A stretch of 53,822 bases of DNA from Ideonella aquatica (GTDB lineage: Bacteria; Pseudomonadota; Gammaproteobacteria; Burkholderiales; Burkholderiaceae_C), in assembly GCF_018069755.1 (NCBI RefSeq), contig NZ_JAGQDE010000027.1, forward strand, positions 1 to 53,822. The letters run 5' to 3'. Under the pieces are notes generated by a model. It was not told the origin of the DNA and searched no databases. It saw nothing but the letters and a program-made list of their open reading frames with translations. Of the stretch, positions 19,289 through 28,582 are shown one piece after another; the first letter of the stretch is position 1, and every line of letters begins with the position of its first letter. The position numbers and the translations under genes are program-made.

Positions 19289-19321
19289 TTCCAATAGTTA
19301 TTGAATTGATTGACCTTATGC

Positions 19322-19351
19322 TTGACCAGTTATTTTGACGCTTCCTACAAT
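19322..19351 (+). promoter_or_regulatory. sigma-70 promoter of the lytic transglycosylase gene
   Basis: TTGACC (19322-19327), an 18-bp spacer and TACAAT (19346-19351) make a good housekeeping promoter. Its local A+T content stands out from the surrounding sequence. Transcription would start near 19358, giving a leader of about 190 bases before the chosen ATG at 19548. Confidence 0.65.
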
Positions 19352-19370
19352 CCGCCCCGACGTACGAATA

Positions 19371-19414
19371 CGGGTTTCCCCTGCTGAATGTAACAACAGC
19401 CTAGAGGGAACCCG
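19371..19414 (+). promoter_or_regulatory. structured 5' leader hairpin of the transglycosylase mRNA
   Basis: CGGGTTTCCC (19371-19380) pairs with GGGAACCCG (19406-19414) with one bulge, and inside it GCTG (19383-19386) pairs with CAGC (19397-19400). The apical loop AATGTAACAA contains ATG directly followed by TAA. The hairpin begins about 13 bases after the predicted start point and nearly 135 bases before the gene. No T run follows, so it is not an ordinary terminator. I do not recognise a known riboswitch class. Confidence 0.5.
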
Positions 19415-19547
19415 ACGCCTGGTCTGCGAACACACGGCCCACGATGGCCTGCCGCTGCGGCGCGCGACCACTGATTATCACCACCGGCCACCCCGACACA
19501 GGGGCGTGGGCGCACTGGCCACCGGGGGTACAGACGAAAGGATGGAC

Positions 19548-20426
19548 ATGCGCTTTTCACACTGGTGGAAGGACGTGACCGAGGCTGGCCGACACAGCGC
19601 GGGCGTGTTCCTGCGCGACGTGGGCGGTGGTCTGCTCGAGGTCAGCCACAACATGCTGGCGTTGCTGGGCCTGCTGGTGCTGGCCGCCGTGGCCTTTGTG
19701 GCCGGTCGCGCCGACCTGCGCACCAGCTTCGAGCAGCAAGCCCTGGGCTGGCTGCAGGAGCGGCACGCCGAACGGCAAGGTCCCGAGCTGCTGGACACGC
19801 CGGCCGATCCGGCCCTGGTCCGCACGCTGGCCACCGAGCTGCACACACTCAGCCGGCCGCAAGCGGCCGTCACGCAATGGATCTCGCGCCGCTACCGTGT
19901 GGCGCCGGAGCCGGTGGCCCGCCTGGTCCAGGAAGCCTGGAGCGTGGGCCAACGCGCCGGCCTGGAGCCCACACTGCTGCTGGCCATCATGGCCATCGAA
20001 TCGGGCTTCAACCCGTTCGCCCAGAGCCCGGTGGGGGCCCAGGGCCTGATGCAGGTGATGACCCGCATCCACAATGACAAATACGAGTCCATGGGTGGGC
20101 GCCTGGCCGCCTTCGACCCGGTGAGCAACCTGCGCGTGGGTGTGGCCGTGCTGCGCGAATGCATCGCCCGTGCCGGCTCGCTGGAAGGCGGCCTGCGCTA
20201 TTACGTGGGCGCCGCCAACCTGGATGACGACGGCGGCTACGCCGGCAAGGTGCTGTCGGAGCACCGCCACCTGATCGCGGTGGCGGCCGGACAGAACGTG
20301 CCAGTGACGGCGCCGAACACCGTGATCGCGGTGCCCAGCACGGCCAGCGCGCCGGCTGCTGCCGAGTCCGCCAGCAGCCCGATGCCTGCCGAGCCAGTGC
20401 GCGAACAGGTGGCGCTGGCCGGCTGA
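19548..20426 (+). CDS. membrane-anchored lytic transglycosylase (SLT domain)
   Basis: A 292-residue protein. One membrane segment (about residues 36-53) is followed by a coiled or linker region and a Slt-type lysozyme-like domain (about 125-260). The catalytic Glu151 lies in IMAIESGFNP, then SPVGAQGLMQVM and the late AANLDDDGGYAGKV. Such enzymes cleave peptidoglycan glycan strands to anhydro ends during wall growth or secretion-system insertion. The last 40 residues are Ala/Ser/Pro-rich and probably disordered. The ATG at 19548 is chosen because AAGGA stands five bases before it; the ATG two codons earlier overlaps that site. The gene has its own promoter and long leader, and the glyA riboswitch begins about 40 bp after its stop. 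Confidence 0.88.
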   Translation: MRFSHWWKDVTEAGRHSAGVFLRDVGGGLLEVSHNMLALLGLLVLAAVAFVAGRADLRTSFEQQALGWLQERHAERQGPELLDTPADPALVRTLATELHTLSRPQAAVTQWISRRYRVAPEPVARLVQEAWSVGQRAGLEPTLLLAIMAIESGFNPFAQSPVGAQGLMQVMTRIHNDKYESMGGRLAAFDPVSNLRVGVAVLRECIARAGSLEGGLRYYVGAANLDDDGGYAGKVLSEHRHLIAVAAGQNVPVTAPNTVIAVPSTASAPAAAESASSPMPAEPVREQVALAG

Positions 20427-20464
20427 GCGGCTGAGCCGTTACACTGCAGGCTGACCGTCCAATA

Positions 20465-20597
20465 CTCACGCGCGACTGGCGACAGGGCGTGACGGCCACC
20501 CCCCCGCGGGTGGCGTCCGCTGCGAGGTGGATCACCACCGGGGAGCGCGGGGGCCGGCATGCGATGCCGCCCTGAACTGCCGTTCGCCTGGGCAACC
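20465..20597 (+). promoter_or_regulatory. ZTP (pfl motif) riboswitch upstream of glyA
   Basis: Three blocks match the ZTP/pfl aptamer in order: CGCGACTGGCG (20471-20481), GGTGGATCACCACC followed by GGGGAGCG (20526-20547), and CGCCTGGGCA (20585-20594). P1 can form between CGCGC (20469-20473) and GCGCG (20545-20549). P2 carries an added hairpin, GCCACCC (20495-20501) with GGGTGGC. The linker between the two subdomains also folds, GGCCGGCAT with ATGCCGCC (about 20552-20572). The class senses the purine intermediate ZTP/ZMP, which builds up when 10-formyl-THF is short, and raises one-carbon genes; glyA is a known target. A possible -10, TACACT at 20440-20445, would start the RNA just before the aptamer. 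Confidence 0.88.
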
Positions 20598-20600
20598 CGC

Positions 20601-20626
20601 CGATGGCCGCTGTGCAGCGTCCATCG
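20601..20626 (+). promoter_or_regulatory. hairpin after the ZTP aptamer (expression platform candidate)
   Basis: CGATGG-C-CGCTG pairs with CAGCG-T-CCATCG around a TG turn, an 11-bp stem with one mismatch. It directly follows the ligand-binding 3' domain and precedes the glyA ribosome site by about 25 bases. No T run follows, so control of translation or Rho access is more likely than intrinsic termination; this is inference. Confidence 0.45.
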
Positions 20627-20662
20627 CGCCGGGCCGCACCACGCCACACAAGGATGACATCC

Positions 20663-21913
20663 ATGTTCGACCGCACCCAATCGACGATCGACCGTGTCGA
20701 CCCGGAGCTGTTCGCCGCCATCGAGGCCGAGAACCGCCGCCAGGAAGAGCACATCGAGCTGATCGCCTCCGAGAACTACACCTCGCCGGCCGTGATGGCT
20801 GCGCAAGGCTCGCAGCTGACCAACAAGTACGCCGAAGGCTACCCTGGCAAGCGCTATTACGGCGGCTGCGAGAACGTCGACGTGGTGGAGCAACTGGCCA
20901 TCGACCGCGCCAAGCAGCTCTTCGGGGCCGAGTACGCCAACGTGCAGCCCAACAGCGGCTCGCAGGCCAACCAGGCGGTGTTCTTCGGCCTGCTGCAGCC
21001 CGGCGACACCATCATGGGCATGAGCCTGGCCGAAGGCGGCCACCTGACCCACGGCATGCCGCTGAACATGTCAGGCAAGTGGTTCAAGGTGGTGTCCTAT
21101 GGCCTGAACGCCCAGGAAGACATCGACTACGACGCGATGGAGCGCCTGGCCCAGGAGCACAAGCCCAAGCTGATCATCGCCGGCGCCTCGGCCTTCGCGC
21201 TGCGCATCGATTTCGAGCGATTCGCCCAGGTGGCCAAGGCTGTCGGCGCCTACTTCATGGTGGACATGGCGCACTACGCCGGCCTGGTGGCCGCGGGCGT
21301 CTACCCCAATCCGGTGCCGCACGCCGATGTGGTGACGTCCACCACCCACAAGAGCCTGCGCGGCCCGCGCGGCGGCATCATCCTGATGCGCGGTGAGGAG
21401 GTGGCCAAGAAGATCAACTCGGCGATCTTCCCGGGCATCCAGGGCGGCCCGCTGATGCACGTGATCGCCGGCAAGGCGGTGGCCTTCAAGGAGGCACTGA
21501 GCCCCGAGTTCAAGGCCTACCAGCAGCAGGTGGTGAAGAACGCCGCCGTGCTGGCCGAGACGCTGAAGGCGCGCGGCCTGCGCATCGTCAGCGGCCGCAC
21601 CGAGAGCCACGTGATGCTGGTGGACCTGCGTCCCAAGGGCCTGACCGGCAAGGAGGCCGAGGCCATCCTGGGCAGCGCCCACATGACCTGCAACAAGAAC
21701 GGCATCCCGAACGATCCGCAAAAGCCCATGGTCACCAGCGGCATCCGACTGGGCACCCCGGCGATGACCACGCGCGGCTTTGGCGAGGACGAAGCGCGTC
21801 AGACCGCCCACCTGATCGCCGACGTGCTGGACAACCCGCACGACGAGGCCACGATCGCCCGCGTGCGCGAGCAGGTGTCGGCACTGACCCGCCGCTTCCC
21901 GGTCTACCGCTGA
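20663..21913 (+). CDS. glyA: serine hydroxymethyltransferase
   Basis: GlyA interconverts serine and glycine with tetrahydrofolate and 5,10-methylene-THF, the main one-carbon source. The 416-residue PLP enzyme is full length: [43 protein letters not shown], and the Schiff-base Lys230 in [12 protein letters not shown] are all present, and the tail contains [12 protein letters not shown]. The ATG at 20663 gives the canonical MFDRTQ start, with AAGGA eight bases before it; an ATG three codons earlier overlaps the ribosome site. It is controlled by the ZTP riboswitch upstream. nrdR follows after 25 bp on the same strand, a pairing seen widely in proteobacteria. Confidence 0.98.
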   Translation: MFDRTQSTIDRVDPELFAAIEAENRRQEEHIELIASENYTSPAVMAAQGSQLTNKYAEGYPGKRYYGGCENVDVVEQLAIDRAKQLFGAEYANVQPNSGSQANQAVFFGLLQPGDTIMGMSLAEGGHLTHGMPLNMSGKWFKVVSYGLNAQEDIDYDAMERLAQEHKPKLIIAGASAFALRIDFERFAQVAKAVGAYFMVDMAHYAGLVAAGVYPNPVPHADVVTSTTHKSLRGPRGGIILMRGEEVAKKINSAIFPGIQGGPLMHVIAGKAVAFKEALSPEFKAYQQQVVKNAAVLAETLKARGLRIVSGRTESHVMLVDLRPKGLTGKEAEAILGSAHMTCNKNGIPNDPQKPMVTSGIRLGTPAMTTRGFGEDEARQTAHLIADVLDNPHDEATIARVREQVSALTRRFPVYR

Positions 21914-21938
21914 CCAGCCGGCACAGGCGGAGCCAGCC

Positions 21939-22382
21939 ATGCGCTGCCCCTACTGCGGACATGACGAAACCCAGGTCGTCGAGACCCGGGAGTCCGACGA
22001 GGGCGACGTGGTGCGCCGGCGGCGCAAGTGCCACCGCTGCGAGAAGCGCTTCACCACCTACGAGCGGGCCGAAATCTCGCTGCCGGCGGTGGTCAAGCGC
22101 GGAGGCGCCCGCGTGGAGTTCGACCCCGAGAAACTGCGCGCCTCCATGACCCTGGCGCTGCGCAAGCGCCAGGTGAGCATTGAGCAGGTGGATGCTGCGC
22201 TGGAGCGCATCCAGGAAAAGCTGCTGGCCAGCGGCCTGCGCGAGGTGCCGTCCACTCGCGTGGGCGAGCTCGTCATGCGCGAGCTCAAGCGCCTGGACAA
22301 GGTGGCCTATGTGCGATTTGCGTCGGTCTACCGCAGCTTCGAAGACGTGGACGAGTTCAGCCGGCTGATCAAGGAAATCTGA
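21939..22382 (+). CDS. nrdR: transcriptional repressor NrdR
   Basis: NrdR represses ribonucleotide reductase genes in response to ATP/dATP. The 147-residue protein is complete. It has an N-terminal zinc ribbon with CPYCG at residues 3-7 and CHRCEKRF around residue 31, the DNA-binding segment VVRRRRKC between them, then the ATP-cone domain (about 48-138, starting [12 protein letters not shown]) which senses nucleotide balance. It follows glyA with a 25-bp gap, so it is probably in the same transcript and therefore partly under the ZTP riboswitch. A strong hairpin follows the stop at once. Confidence 0.97.
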   Translation: MRCPYCGHDETQVVETRESDEGDVVRRRRKCHRCEKRFTTYERAEISLPAVVKRGGARVEFDPEKLRASMTLALRKRQVSIEQVDAALERIQEKLLASGLREVPSTRVGELVMRELKRLDKVAYVRFASVYRSFEDVDEFSRLIKEI

Positions 22383-22405
22383 GGCCGGGCGCCATGCGCC
22401 CGGCC
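22383..22405. terminator. bidirectional hairpin between nrdR and pilE
   Basis: GGCCGGGCGC (22383-22392) and GCGCCCGGCC (22396-22405) form a perfect 10-bp stem with a CAT loop. It fills the gap between the convergent stops of nrdR and pilE. T runs are weak on both sides, but the position and strength support termination or 3'-end protection for both genes. Confidence 0.65.
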
Positions 22406-22409
22406 GGTC

Positions 22410-22868
22410 TCATCGCCAGCAGGTGGGCACATCGCTGTACTGGCTGCCCTTTTGGCCAAGGTCGTTGAGTGTCAGATTGCCGCACTTGGCATCGGCCGAC
22501 ACCGGCTTGGCGGTCAAGGTGTAGCTGCGCTCATCGGCACCCACCACCACCTCGACCGAGTAGGTCTTGGCCCCACCGTCCCTGGGCAGGGTCTTGTAGG
22601 AGTCGGGCAGCTTCTTGTCGGCATCCTTGTAGGTGTTGAGCGCTGCGTAGTAGCGCTGCATCCACTGGGCTGCTTCCATCAGTCCGGCCTGCGCCCCAGC
22701 GCGGCGTCCGCGGGCCACCTGCTCGGTGTAGGCCGGGTAGGCGAAGGCCGCCAGGATGCCGAGAATGGCCACGACGATCATCACCTCGATCAGGGTGAAA
22801 CCCCTGACCGATTGGCGGGCTCGCCAGGCGGGACGGCCGCCAGGGCCGGACGAAGATTCGAGGGTCAT
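22410..22868 (-). CDS. pilE: type IV pilin PilE-like minor pilin
   Basis: A 152-residue type IV prepilin. The leader is long (23 residues) and ends in G; the mature protein begins [22 protein letters not shown] with Glu at +5, the signature for PilD cleavage and N-methylation. An N-terminal helix is followed by a globular part with two cysteines, C in AKCGNL and in the last three residues CWR, which would form the usual D-loop disulfide. It is the last gene of the minor pilin operon, 11 bp behind pilY1, as pilE is in Pseudomonas aeruginosa. It may cap or prime the pilus rather than be the major subunit; this rests on position. The ATG at 22868 is the one just before the leader. Confidence 0.9.
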   Translation of the reverse strand: MTLESSSGPGGRPAWRARQSVRGFTLIEVMIVVAILGILAAFAYPAYTEQVARGRRAGAQAGLMEAAQWMQRYYAALNTYKDADKKLPDSYKTLPRDGGAKTYSVEVVVGADERSYTLTAKPVSADAKCGNLTLNDLGQKGSQYSDVPTCWR

Positions 22869-22879
22869 GCTGCCGGTCC

Positions 22880-25800
22880 TTACTTGGGCTGGGGCGGGTT
22901 GACGATCTCGCGCCAGACGCGGTCGAGGACCTGCGGCGCCGTGGCGCCACAGGCCAGGCGGATCGCCTTGCCGCGCGGATCGGTGCTGAAGTCCCAGACG
23001 ATCTTGAAGCCGTCGATGCACTCGCTGTCCGGCGGCACAACCAGACCGTCAGTGCCGTCTGCCGACACATCGTAAGCACCAAAGTTGACGTCGTTCTCGT
23101 CGTACTTGCCGTCGCGGTTGGTGTCCACGATGGGATCCTTGGGCGGCAGGCCTTCGTGGGCACGGAAGATGAAGTTCATGCCCGAGCCACTCGTGATCTC
23201 GCATTCGGCCGCCTTGGGTGCCGGCACCATGCTCTGCACGAAGATGTAGTCATCAAAGATCGGCTGCACCGGGTAAATGACGCGCTGACCAGTCTGGGTC
23301 AGTTCGAGGTACCAGCCCTTCTTGACGTCCCAGTCCATCTCTTCACCTTCGATCGGGTAGACGGTGTAGGTCACATCACCCACCGTGATCTGCTTCGACG
23401 CACCCAGGGTGCGCTTGGACAGCACGCCTCGAATGTCGCCCGACCCGAAATAGGGGCTGGGGAGGCTGTCGGTCGCTGACTTGGCCGGCGTGGGATCCCA
23501 CACACCATAGATGGTTTGCTGACGGGACGAATCGGCATCCAACTCGTTCAGAAGGCGACCGGTACCGAAGACCACCAGCTGACCATTGCCAAACTTGAAT
23601 GGCATGTTCAGCGGCGCACTGGTGATGGCCTGAGGGGTCACGCCGTCAACTTCCACGGCCTGGAGCAGCGGCTTGTTCCCATAGCCCACCGTCCAGGTGG
23701 CGCTGTCGGTGGCTGAGCCGAACTCGACACGCCAGAGTTGCCCCTTCATGTCGCCCACATAAGCGGCGACCACGGCGCCCAGCTCGTCCTTGACCAGTGA
23801 CACACCCATGGCGCCATTGCCGCCAGTGCTGTCGAGCACCACCTTGTCCACGGCACCCGTGGACAGGTCGATGACCATCAACACCGCCTTGCCATCGGTA
23901 CTGTCAACGCCGTTGCCGACAAAGACCTTCCAGCCGTCAGAGGCCGAGCCCCCTGTGCCGCTCTGGATCTTGCCCACGGCCACGTCGCCCATCATGTAGC
24001 CAAAGTCGGTGTCGTCGGCGCTGGAGCGCTGCCACAGCACGGTGTCGGCATCGAGCGCGGTCGGGTTGGTCGTGGGCACATGCAGCGCGTAGATGGCTCG
24101 GCCACCCGCTCCCATGGTGCCCACCACCACATTGGCCCATTTGGCTGTGGCGTCGCGGCGGGTCTTGATGTAGGCATCCGCTTCGATGTGTGGCCCATCG
24201 ACCACGAACTGGTGGAAGTTCGATTCGGTGCCGTAGTCCTTGGCTGCGATCTTGGCCAGCTTGGGCAGACCCACCGAGGGCAGGAAGCCCATCAGTTCGT
24301 CACCGGTGTCGCTGTCAAAGGCGTGCAGCATGCCGCCGTTGCCCCCCAGGAACACCACGCCCTTGCTGCGGTTGCTCTTGGAAGCCAGGTAACTGGTGTA
24401 GCCGGCTTCGATGCCCGAGTAATCGAACTTGGCCAGATCCTTGACGTAAAGCGGCGGCGAATTGACGAAGTCCGGGTAGCGGTTGCCGCTGCGCGTGCGG
24501 TAGGGCTTGTCGGCCGCTTCATTGCTGGTATCGCCTCGCACCCAATCGGTCAGCGTGGCGACATCCACACTGGCATCGATCTTCATCGCGCTGATGTTCA
24601 AGGCGCCCATGCTGGCGTAGGTGAACGCGCTTGCCTTGCCCACATTGGGATTCCAGACCAGCAGGTTGCGCGCCGCCCAGTCGATCGGCTTGCCGGTGGC
24701 CGTTTTTGGCTGCGAGGCTTTCCAGACCGGAATCCCGATCTCGGCACCCACATCAGTCAGTTGATAGGCCTCGAGGTCACCGTACCAGGAGACGGCCTGG
24801 TACTTCGGCACGAACTTGTAGCTGCCCTGCACCTTCGTGGAGGAGTTCAGCGACACGCCGGCCTCCTTGGCGGTCTTGGAGATCGCCTTGCCGATCGCGT
24901 CCCGCATCGCCTTGGACAGGTCCTCGTAGCTCTTGGCCGAGTAGAAGTCACCGCCGGTGTTGACCGCGGCATGCCAGAGATCGTCCACTTTCTGGGCCGA
25001 ACCCGCCGCCGGATCGGGCCAGTTCAACTGGCCCGCCTTGATCTTGGCCAGCGTCGCCGCCTTGTTGGCCGATGTCGAGTCCAGGGTGCCCACCACGCCA
25101 AGACCCACCGTGTACTGCGTCAGATGCTGCCAGAAGGCAATGTCGCCCTGCACCGGAGGCACACGGTTGTCGATGCTGGTCTGCAGATCCTTCTTGAAGT
25201 ACGTCATCGCGACGTCGGCCAGCGTGTTGGAATACGCCGACGAACCGTCCTTGTACGGCGACGCGGCGGTGTACTGCGTGGGGGCGTACTTGTCAGGGTT
25301 GAAGCTGCCGTAGTCCGGGCCATCCGTACCGTCGGCGTCGCCGGCGGTGCCCGTGTAGGCATCGTTGTAGTAGCCGTCCGTCAGCAGGAAGTTCGCCGAG
25401 CGGCGGCAGGTCAGCAAGCCGGATCCAGCCACGCCAGGACGGGTCAGCCAGGGGCTGTTCTCGTTGTCCATCTGGAAATACGCGCCGATGTCGTCCAGCA
25501 CAAATCGCGTCGGTGTGCCTTCGAAGGACGAGATCTGGTGGATGCCCGACAGCACGGTCTTGAGCTGGTCGGCCGTCATGGGCTGGATACCCTGCTGCAC
25601 CCGGGTCTTGGTCGTGCTGTTGTTGGCGGCGTTGAACTGCGCCCAGCCCACGCGGATCTTGTCCTGGTAGTCAACCAGCGAGCGGCTGATGGCCGCCTTG
25701 CTCATGGTCTCGCGCAGGCGGTAGTAGGTGAACCAGTTGGCGAAATTTTGCTGTTCCTCGTCCTGCATGCAGCGTGAACCCGCGCAGTCCTTGCGGTTCG

Positions 25801-26557
25801 GGTGCTTGACGGCCGGTGCATAAGGCTCGACGGAATCGTTGGTGGTGTTGAGGTTGTAGAAGGTGTAAGAGGTCTTCAGGTTGGGGTCAACCGACGTGTT
25901 CTTCAGCCGGTAATAAATGGCCGGATTGAAGCTGCGTGAAGTGGGATCGGCGTCACAGACCTTGTAGCCGGTGCACCAGTTCTGCTTGCTTGAGATCGTC
26001 TTGCTCAGGTTCAGAACACTGGACGAATCAAAGACGGGATCGAGGCGGGCGTTGTTGTAGGTCGCCTTCGCCATGTCGTTGGGCAGCGAGTCGACGTTCT
26101 TCCAGGGCCTGTACCAAATATCGGGGTTGTAGTAGAGCGCGTTGATGTCCGGCGAGCGGAACTGCATCTCGAACACCGAGCCCTTGCTCGGCCCCAGCGC
26201 CGTGACAACGCCGCCCACGATGTAGGAGAAGGTGTACCACTTTCCGTCGGTCCACTGACGGTAGGGCGAGCGCCGCTTGTCGTTCGGGTAGCCCACCGGC
26301 CAGAAACGCTGGTTCACGTCGCTGGGCGAGGTGGCAATGATGACGCTCTTGCCATTGATCGTGAAGCTCTCCTCGGGGATGAAGTCGAACAGCATCGACC
26401 CCGAATCATCGATCGTGAGCATCAGGTTGGGCAGCGGCGGTGCAGCGCTGCGGGCCGTCAGCGGCGACTGCGCAGGCTCTGCCCAGGCGTGCGTGGCGGC
26501 GGCCAACAGCGTGGCACCGGCCAGGGTCCAGGCCTGAAGGGGATGGGATCGGTTCAT
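22880..26557 (-). CDS. pilY1: type IV pilus tip adhesin/assembly protein PilY1
   Basis: A 1225-residue secreted protein with signal peptide (hydrophobic segment ending AWA near residue 26). The N-terminal part has a von Willebrand A-like start with the metal-site motif LTIDDSGSM, a long variable middle, and a C-terminal PilC-type beta-propeller (about 750-1150; segments [20 protein letters not shown] and [12 protein letters not shown]-like, read [16 protein letters not shown]). A calcium-binding EF-hand-like loop, [12 protein letters not shown], lies near the C-terminus. PilY1 sits at the pilus tip and promotes extension and adhesion. The ATG at 26557 (MNRSHPLQ) precedes the signal peptide. 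It is in the minor pilin operon between pilX and pilE, and its G+C looks slightly lower than its neighbours. Confidence 0.93.
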   Translation of the reverse strand: MNRSHPLQAWTLAGATLLAAATHAWAEPAQSPLTARSAAPPLPNLMLTIDDSGSMLFDFIPEESFTINGKSVIIATSPSDVNQRFWPVGYPNDKRRSPYRQWTDGKWYTFSYIVGGVVTALGPSKGSVFEMQFRSPDINALYYNPDIWYRPWKNVDSLPNDMAKATYNNARLDPVFDSSSVLNLSKTISSKQNWCTGYKVCDADPTSRSFNPAIYYRLKNTSVDPNLKTSYTFYNLNTTNDSVEPYAPAVKHPNRKDCAGSRCMQDEEQQNFANWFTYYRLRETMSKAAISRSLVDYQDKIRVGWAQFNAANNSTTKTRVQQGIQPMTADQLKTVLSGIHQISSFEGTPTRFVLDDIGAYFQMDNENSPWLTRPGVAGSGLLTCRRSANFLLTDGYYNDAYTGTAGDADGTDGPDYGSFNPDKYAPTQYTAASPYKDGSSAYSNTLADVAMTYFKKDLQTSIDNRVPPVQGDIAFWQHLTQYTVGLGVVGTLDSTSANKAATLAKIKAGQLNWPDPAAGSAQKVDDLWHAAVNTGGDFYSAKSYEDLSKAMRDAIGKAISKTAKEAGVSLNSSTKVQGSYKFVPKYQAVSWYGDLEAYQLTDVGAEIGIPVWKASQPKTATGKPIDWAARNLLVWNPNVGKASAFTYASMGALNISAMKIDASVDVATLTDWVRGDTSNEAADKPYRTRSGNRYPDFVNSPPLYVKDLAKFDYSGIEAGYTSYLASKSNRSKGVVFLGGNGGMLHAFDSDTGDELMGFLPSVGLPKLAKIAAKDYGTESNFHQFVVDGPHIEADAYIKTRRDATAKWANVVVGTMGAGGRAIYALHVPTTNPTALDADTVLWQRSSADDTDFGYMMGDVAVGKIQSGTGGSASDGWKVFVGNGVDSTDGKAVLMVIDLSTGAVDKVVLDSTGGNGAMGVSLVKDELGAVVAAYVGDMKGQLWRVEFGSATDSATWTVGYGNKPLLQAVEVDGVTPQAITSAPLNMPFKFGNGQLVVFGTGRLLNELDADSSRQQTIYGVWDPTPAKSATDSLPSPYFGSGDIRGVLSKRTLGASKQITVGDVTYTVYPIEGEEMDWDVKKGWYLELTQTGQRVIYPVQPIFDDYIFVQSMVPAPKAAECEITSGSGMNFIFRAHEGLPPKDPIVDTNRDGKYDENDVNFGAYDVSADGTDGLVVPPDSECIDGFKIVWDFSTDPRGKAIRLACGATAPQVLDRVWREIVNPPQPK

Positions 26558-26589
26558 GCGGGCCTCTCTGGATGCGGGCATGCTGCGCC

Positions 26590-27150
26590 TCACTTGATGC
26601 GCAGGGTGGACTGCAGCCAGACCACGGAGCCGGCGGTCTGACGGCCGGTGTCGGTCTGGTCGTAATCGGGGCTGAAGCCTCGTGCAGTGACGATGATGGA
26701 CTTGGTGCCCGGAACCGCGGTGCTCCACTCGGCCAGGCATTGCGGCGTGGTTGTCGGTGTGAAGCTGCTGTCGGCCGAGGCCAGCACGCTGCCAGGGACC
26801 TTGACGGCCTCGACCGCCGCACCGCCCTGCCACGTGGCAAAGGTCTGCCAGTAGGGATCGCCCGGCGATGCTGCGTGGATGGTGAATCCGCCCAGCCAGT
26901 CCTTGGAGTCGCGCTCGACCTGGGTTTCGCAGAAACGCAGCGCCAGTTGGGCCGCTTGCTGGGCCAGCGTATGCAGGCGAGCGTTGTTCGAGACCACGTC
27001 GGAGGTGAGCGAGCTGCGCATCACGGCGGCCGACGCCAGGCCGATGACGACCAGCATCACCAGGGCAATGATCAGCGTCACGCCGCGCTGGCGGGATGCA
27101 AGGTGCAAGGAAGAGGCGCCGCGGCGGCGCGCAAACTGGGTGGGCTTCAC
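26590..27150 (-). CDS. pilX: minor pilin PilX
   Basis: A 186-residue PilX-like minor pilin. The leader ends RQRG (residue 23) and the mature start is VTLIIALVMLVVIGLASA. The residue at +5 is Ile, not Glu, which is typical of PilX/GspK-type tip pilins. Two Cys (FCETQ, QCLAEW) could bond in the globular part. Its stop is 32 bp before pilY1, and its start overlaps the pilW stop by four bases (ATGA), showing translational coupling. The set PilV-PilW-PilX with PilY1 primes type IV pilus assembly. Confidence 0.87.
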   Translation of the reverse strand: MKPTQFARRRGASSLHLASRQRGVTLIIALVMLVVIGLASAAVMRSSLTSDVVSNNARLHTLAQQAAQLALRFCETQVERDSKDWLGGFTIHAASPGDPYWQTFATWQGGAAVEAVKVPGSVLASADSSFTPTTTPQCLAEWSTAVPGTKSIIVTARGFSPDYDQTDTGRQTAGSVVWLQSTLRIK

Positions 27151-28010
27151 AGGTTGGCCTTCAGGCGGTTGTGCAGCAGCACGGTCGATCGGAAGGCCCG
27201 GTACATGCGCTTGTCGGCGGGCGTGACCTGCGTATCGCTGCAGTCGTAGTAGGGCGTCTTGTCGTCCATGACCTCGTCACTGCTCATCACGACCACGCAC
27301 AGCCGGACGGCAACCACGTTGGCCATGTTCACGTTCGATGCCTTGCCGTAGTAAGCCACCGTCACCGGGTTGGCCGTGAGGCTGGTGCTGATGCCGTACA
27401 GCACCTGCAGGTCGGCGATGTTCTCGACCAGGGTCTGGGGCGTGCCACCGCCACTGCCGCGGCAAAACAGCGCACCGCGCCCATCGACGCCGTTGCTGAT
27501 GTAGAAGGTGCTGGTGTTCAGGTAGTAGGCATTGGTCCCGGTACCGATGATGGTCAGGGCGTTGCCCAGGCAGTCCAGCGGCACGCCGGCGGAAGCGATC
27601 GAGTTGGCCACGTCTGCCTCGTAGGCCACCGACACTGCGTCCTTCAGCGCATCGTTGCCGGTCACGTCGGCGCAGGCGAGCGCGCCAATGGCGGCGGTCA
27701 CGTCCTTGAAGCTGCTGTCGCAACCCATCACCGCGGCGCCCGCGTAGACGCGCTGGAAGCCGTCCGTGGTCACGCCCACGGGGCGGCTGTAGCCGGCCTG
27801 GGCCACGTGGGTGCGCAACACCCCGAGCGCGGCGCTGGCGTCTTCGGTCATCTGGGTCAGGGCGCGCGTGTGGCGGCTGCTGACCGAGATCGCGAAGTAG
27901 CCCGCCAGCAGCGCAGCCACGACCATCATCCCGACCATCAAGGACACCATCAGCTCCACCAGCGTGAAGCCGCCCTGGCCCGAGCTGCGGCGCATGTCCG
28001 TGGTCCTCAT
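27147..28010 (-). CDS. pilW: minor pilin PilW
   Basis: A 287-residue prepilin-like protein. The leader ends in SSGQGG (residue 14) and the mature protein starts FTLVELMVSLMVGMMVVAA, with Glu at +5. After the helix comes a large globular domain with several cysteines (MGCDSSF, ACADVTG, LDCLGNA, FCRGSG, RLCVVV, YDCSDT), as expected for PilW. The ATG at 28010 shares a base with the pilV stop (TGATG), so the two are coupled; an ATG five codons in (MRRSSG) is a less likely start. It is part of the fimT-to-pilE operon. Confidence 0.9.
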   Translation of the reverse strand: MRTTDMRRSSGQGGFTLVELMVSLMVGMMVVAALLAGYFAISVSSRHTRALTQMTEDASAALGVLRTHVAQAGYSRPVGVTTDGFQRVYAGAAVMGCDSSFKDVTAAIGALACADVTGNDALKDAVSVAYEADVANSIASAGVPLDCLGNALTIIGTGTNAYYLNTSTFYISNGVDGRGALFCRGSGGGTPQTLVENIADLQVLYGISTSLTANPVTVAYYGKASNVNMANVVAVRLCVVVMSSDEVMDDKTPYYDCSDTQVTPADKRMYRAFRSTVLLHNRLKANL

Positions 28011-28582
28011 CACAATGCCACCCGGAAGTACATGCAGCGGGGCTGCGGATTGATATCCCTGAACCCTGGCGGACAGTTCTTGGCGTTCAAGCTGTCGATA
28101 TCCTGGAAGGCGCCCACCGACAGGGCTGACGGATCCAGCCAGGCCACCCAGACATCCACCGCCCCGCCAGCCGCGTCCTGGGCTCCGGCGTCGTAGCGCA
28201 CGTAGCCGGTACCGGAGGGCAGCGCGTGCAACAGCGCCCGTCGCCACTGCGCCATGTCCTGATTGGCCAGCTCCTGGGGCTGGCAATTCAGCGGCAAAGC
28301 ACAGTTCACCAGCGCCGGCTCCGGCGGCGGGCTGACGAAGGCGTCGGTGTGGTCGTACATGCTGGCTCGGGCGGCTCCGACGTTGGCCTTCATGCGGTCG
28401 GCGATGTCCGAGGCCATCAGGCTGGCCACGGCGCGGATCTCGCTGGCCTTGCCCAGCCGGGTGGCGGACGCCAGCAGGCCGCCCATGGCCACGACGCCCA
28501 GCGAAACCACCAGGATGGACACCAGCACCTCGATCAATGAAGCGCCCCGCTGGCGATGGGCTGTCGACGCAATCAGGCGCAT
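28010..28582 (-). CDS. pilV: minor pilin PilV
   Basis: A 190-residue prepilin. The leader is 13 residues (ending RQRG) and the mature N-terminus is ASLIEVLVSILVVSLGVVAMG, with Glu at +5. The helix leads into a small globular domain with Cys in NCALPLNC, KNCPPG and RCMYF. It overlaps the end of fimU by ten bases and the start of pilW by one, giving a tightly packed operon. PilV binds the PilW/PilX/PilE/PilY1 priming complex in characterised systems; here this follows from gene order. Confidence 0.9.
   Translation of the reverse strand: MRLIASTAHRQRGASLIEVLVSILVVSLGVVAMGGLLASATRLGKASEIRAVASLMASDIADRMKANVGAARASMYDHTDAFVSPPPEPALVNCALPLNCQPQELANQDMAQWRRALLHALPSGTGYVRYDAGAQDAAGGAVDVWVAWLDPSALSVGAFQDIDSLNAKNCPPGFRDINPQPRCMYFRVAL

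Noticed and set aside
19335-19547. 71-codon N-terminal extension of the lytic transglycosylase from a TTG
   Set aside because: The frame is open but starts inside the promoter spacer. It has no ribosome site, and the added residues lack protein-like character; the ATG at 19548 has a good Shine-Dalgarno.
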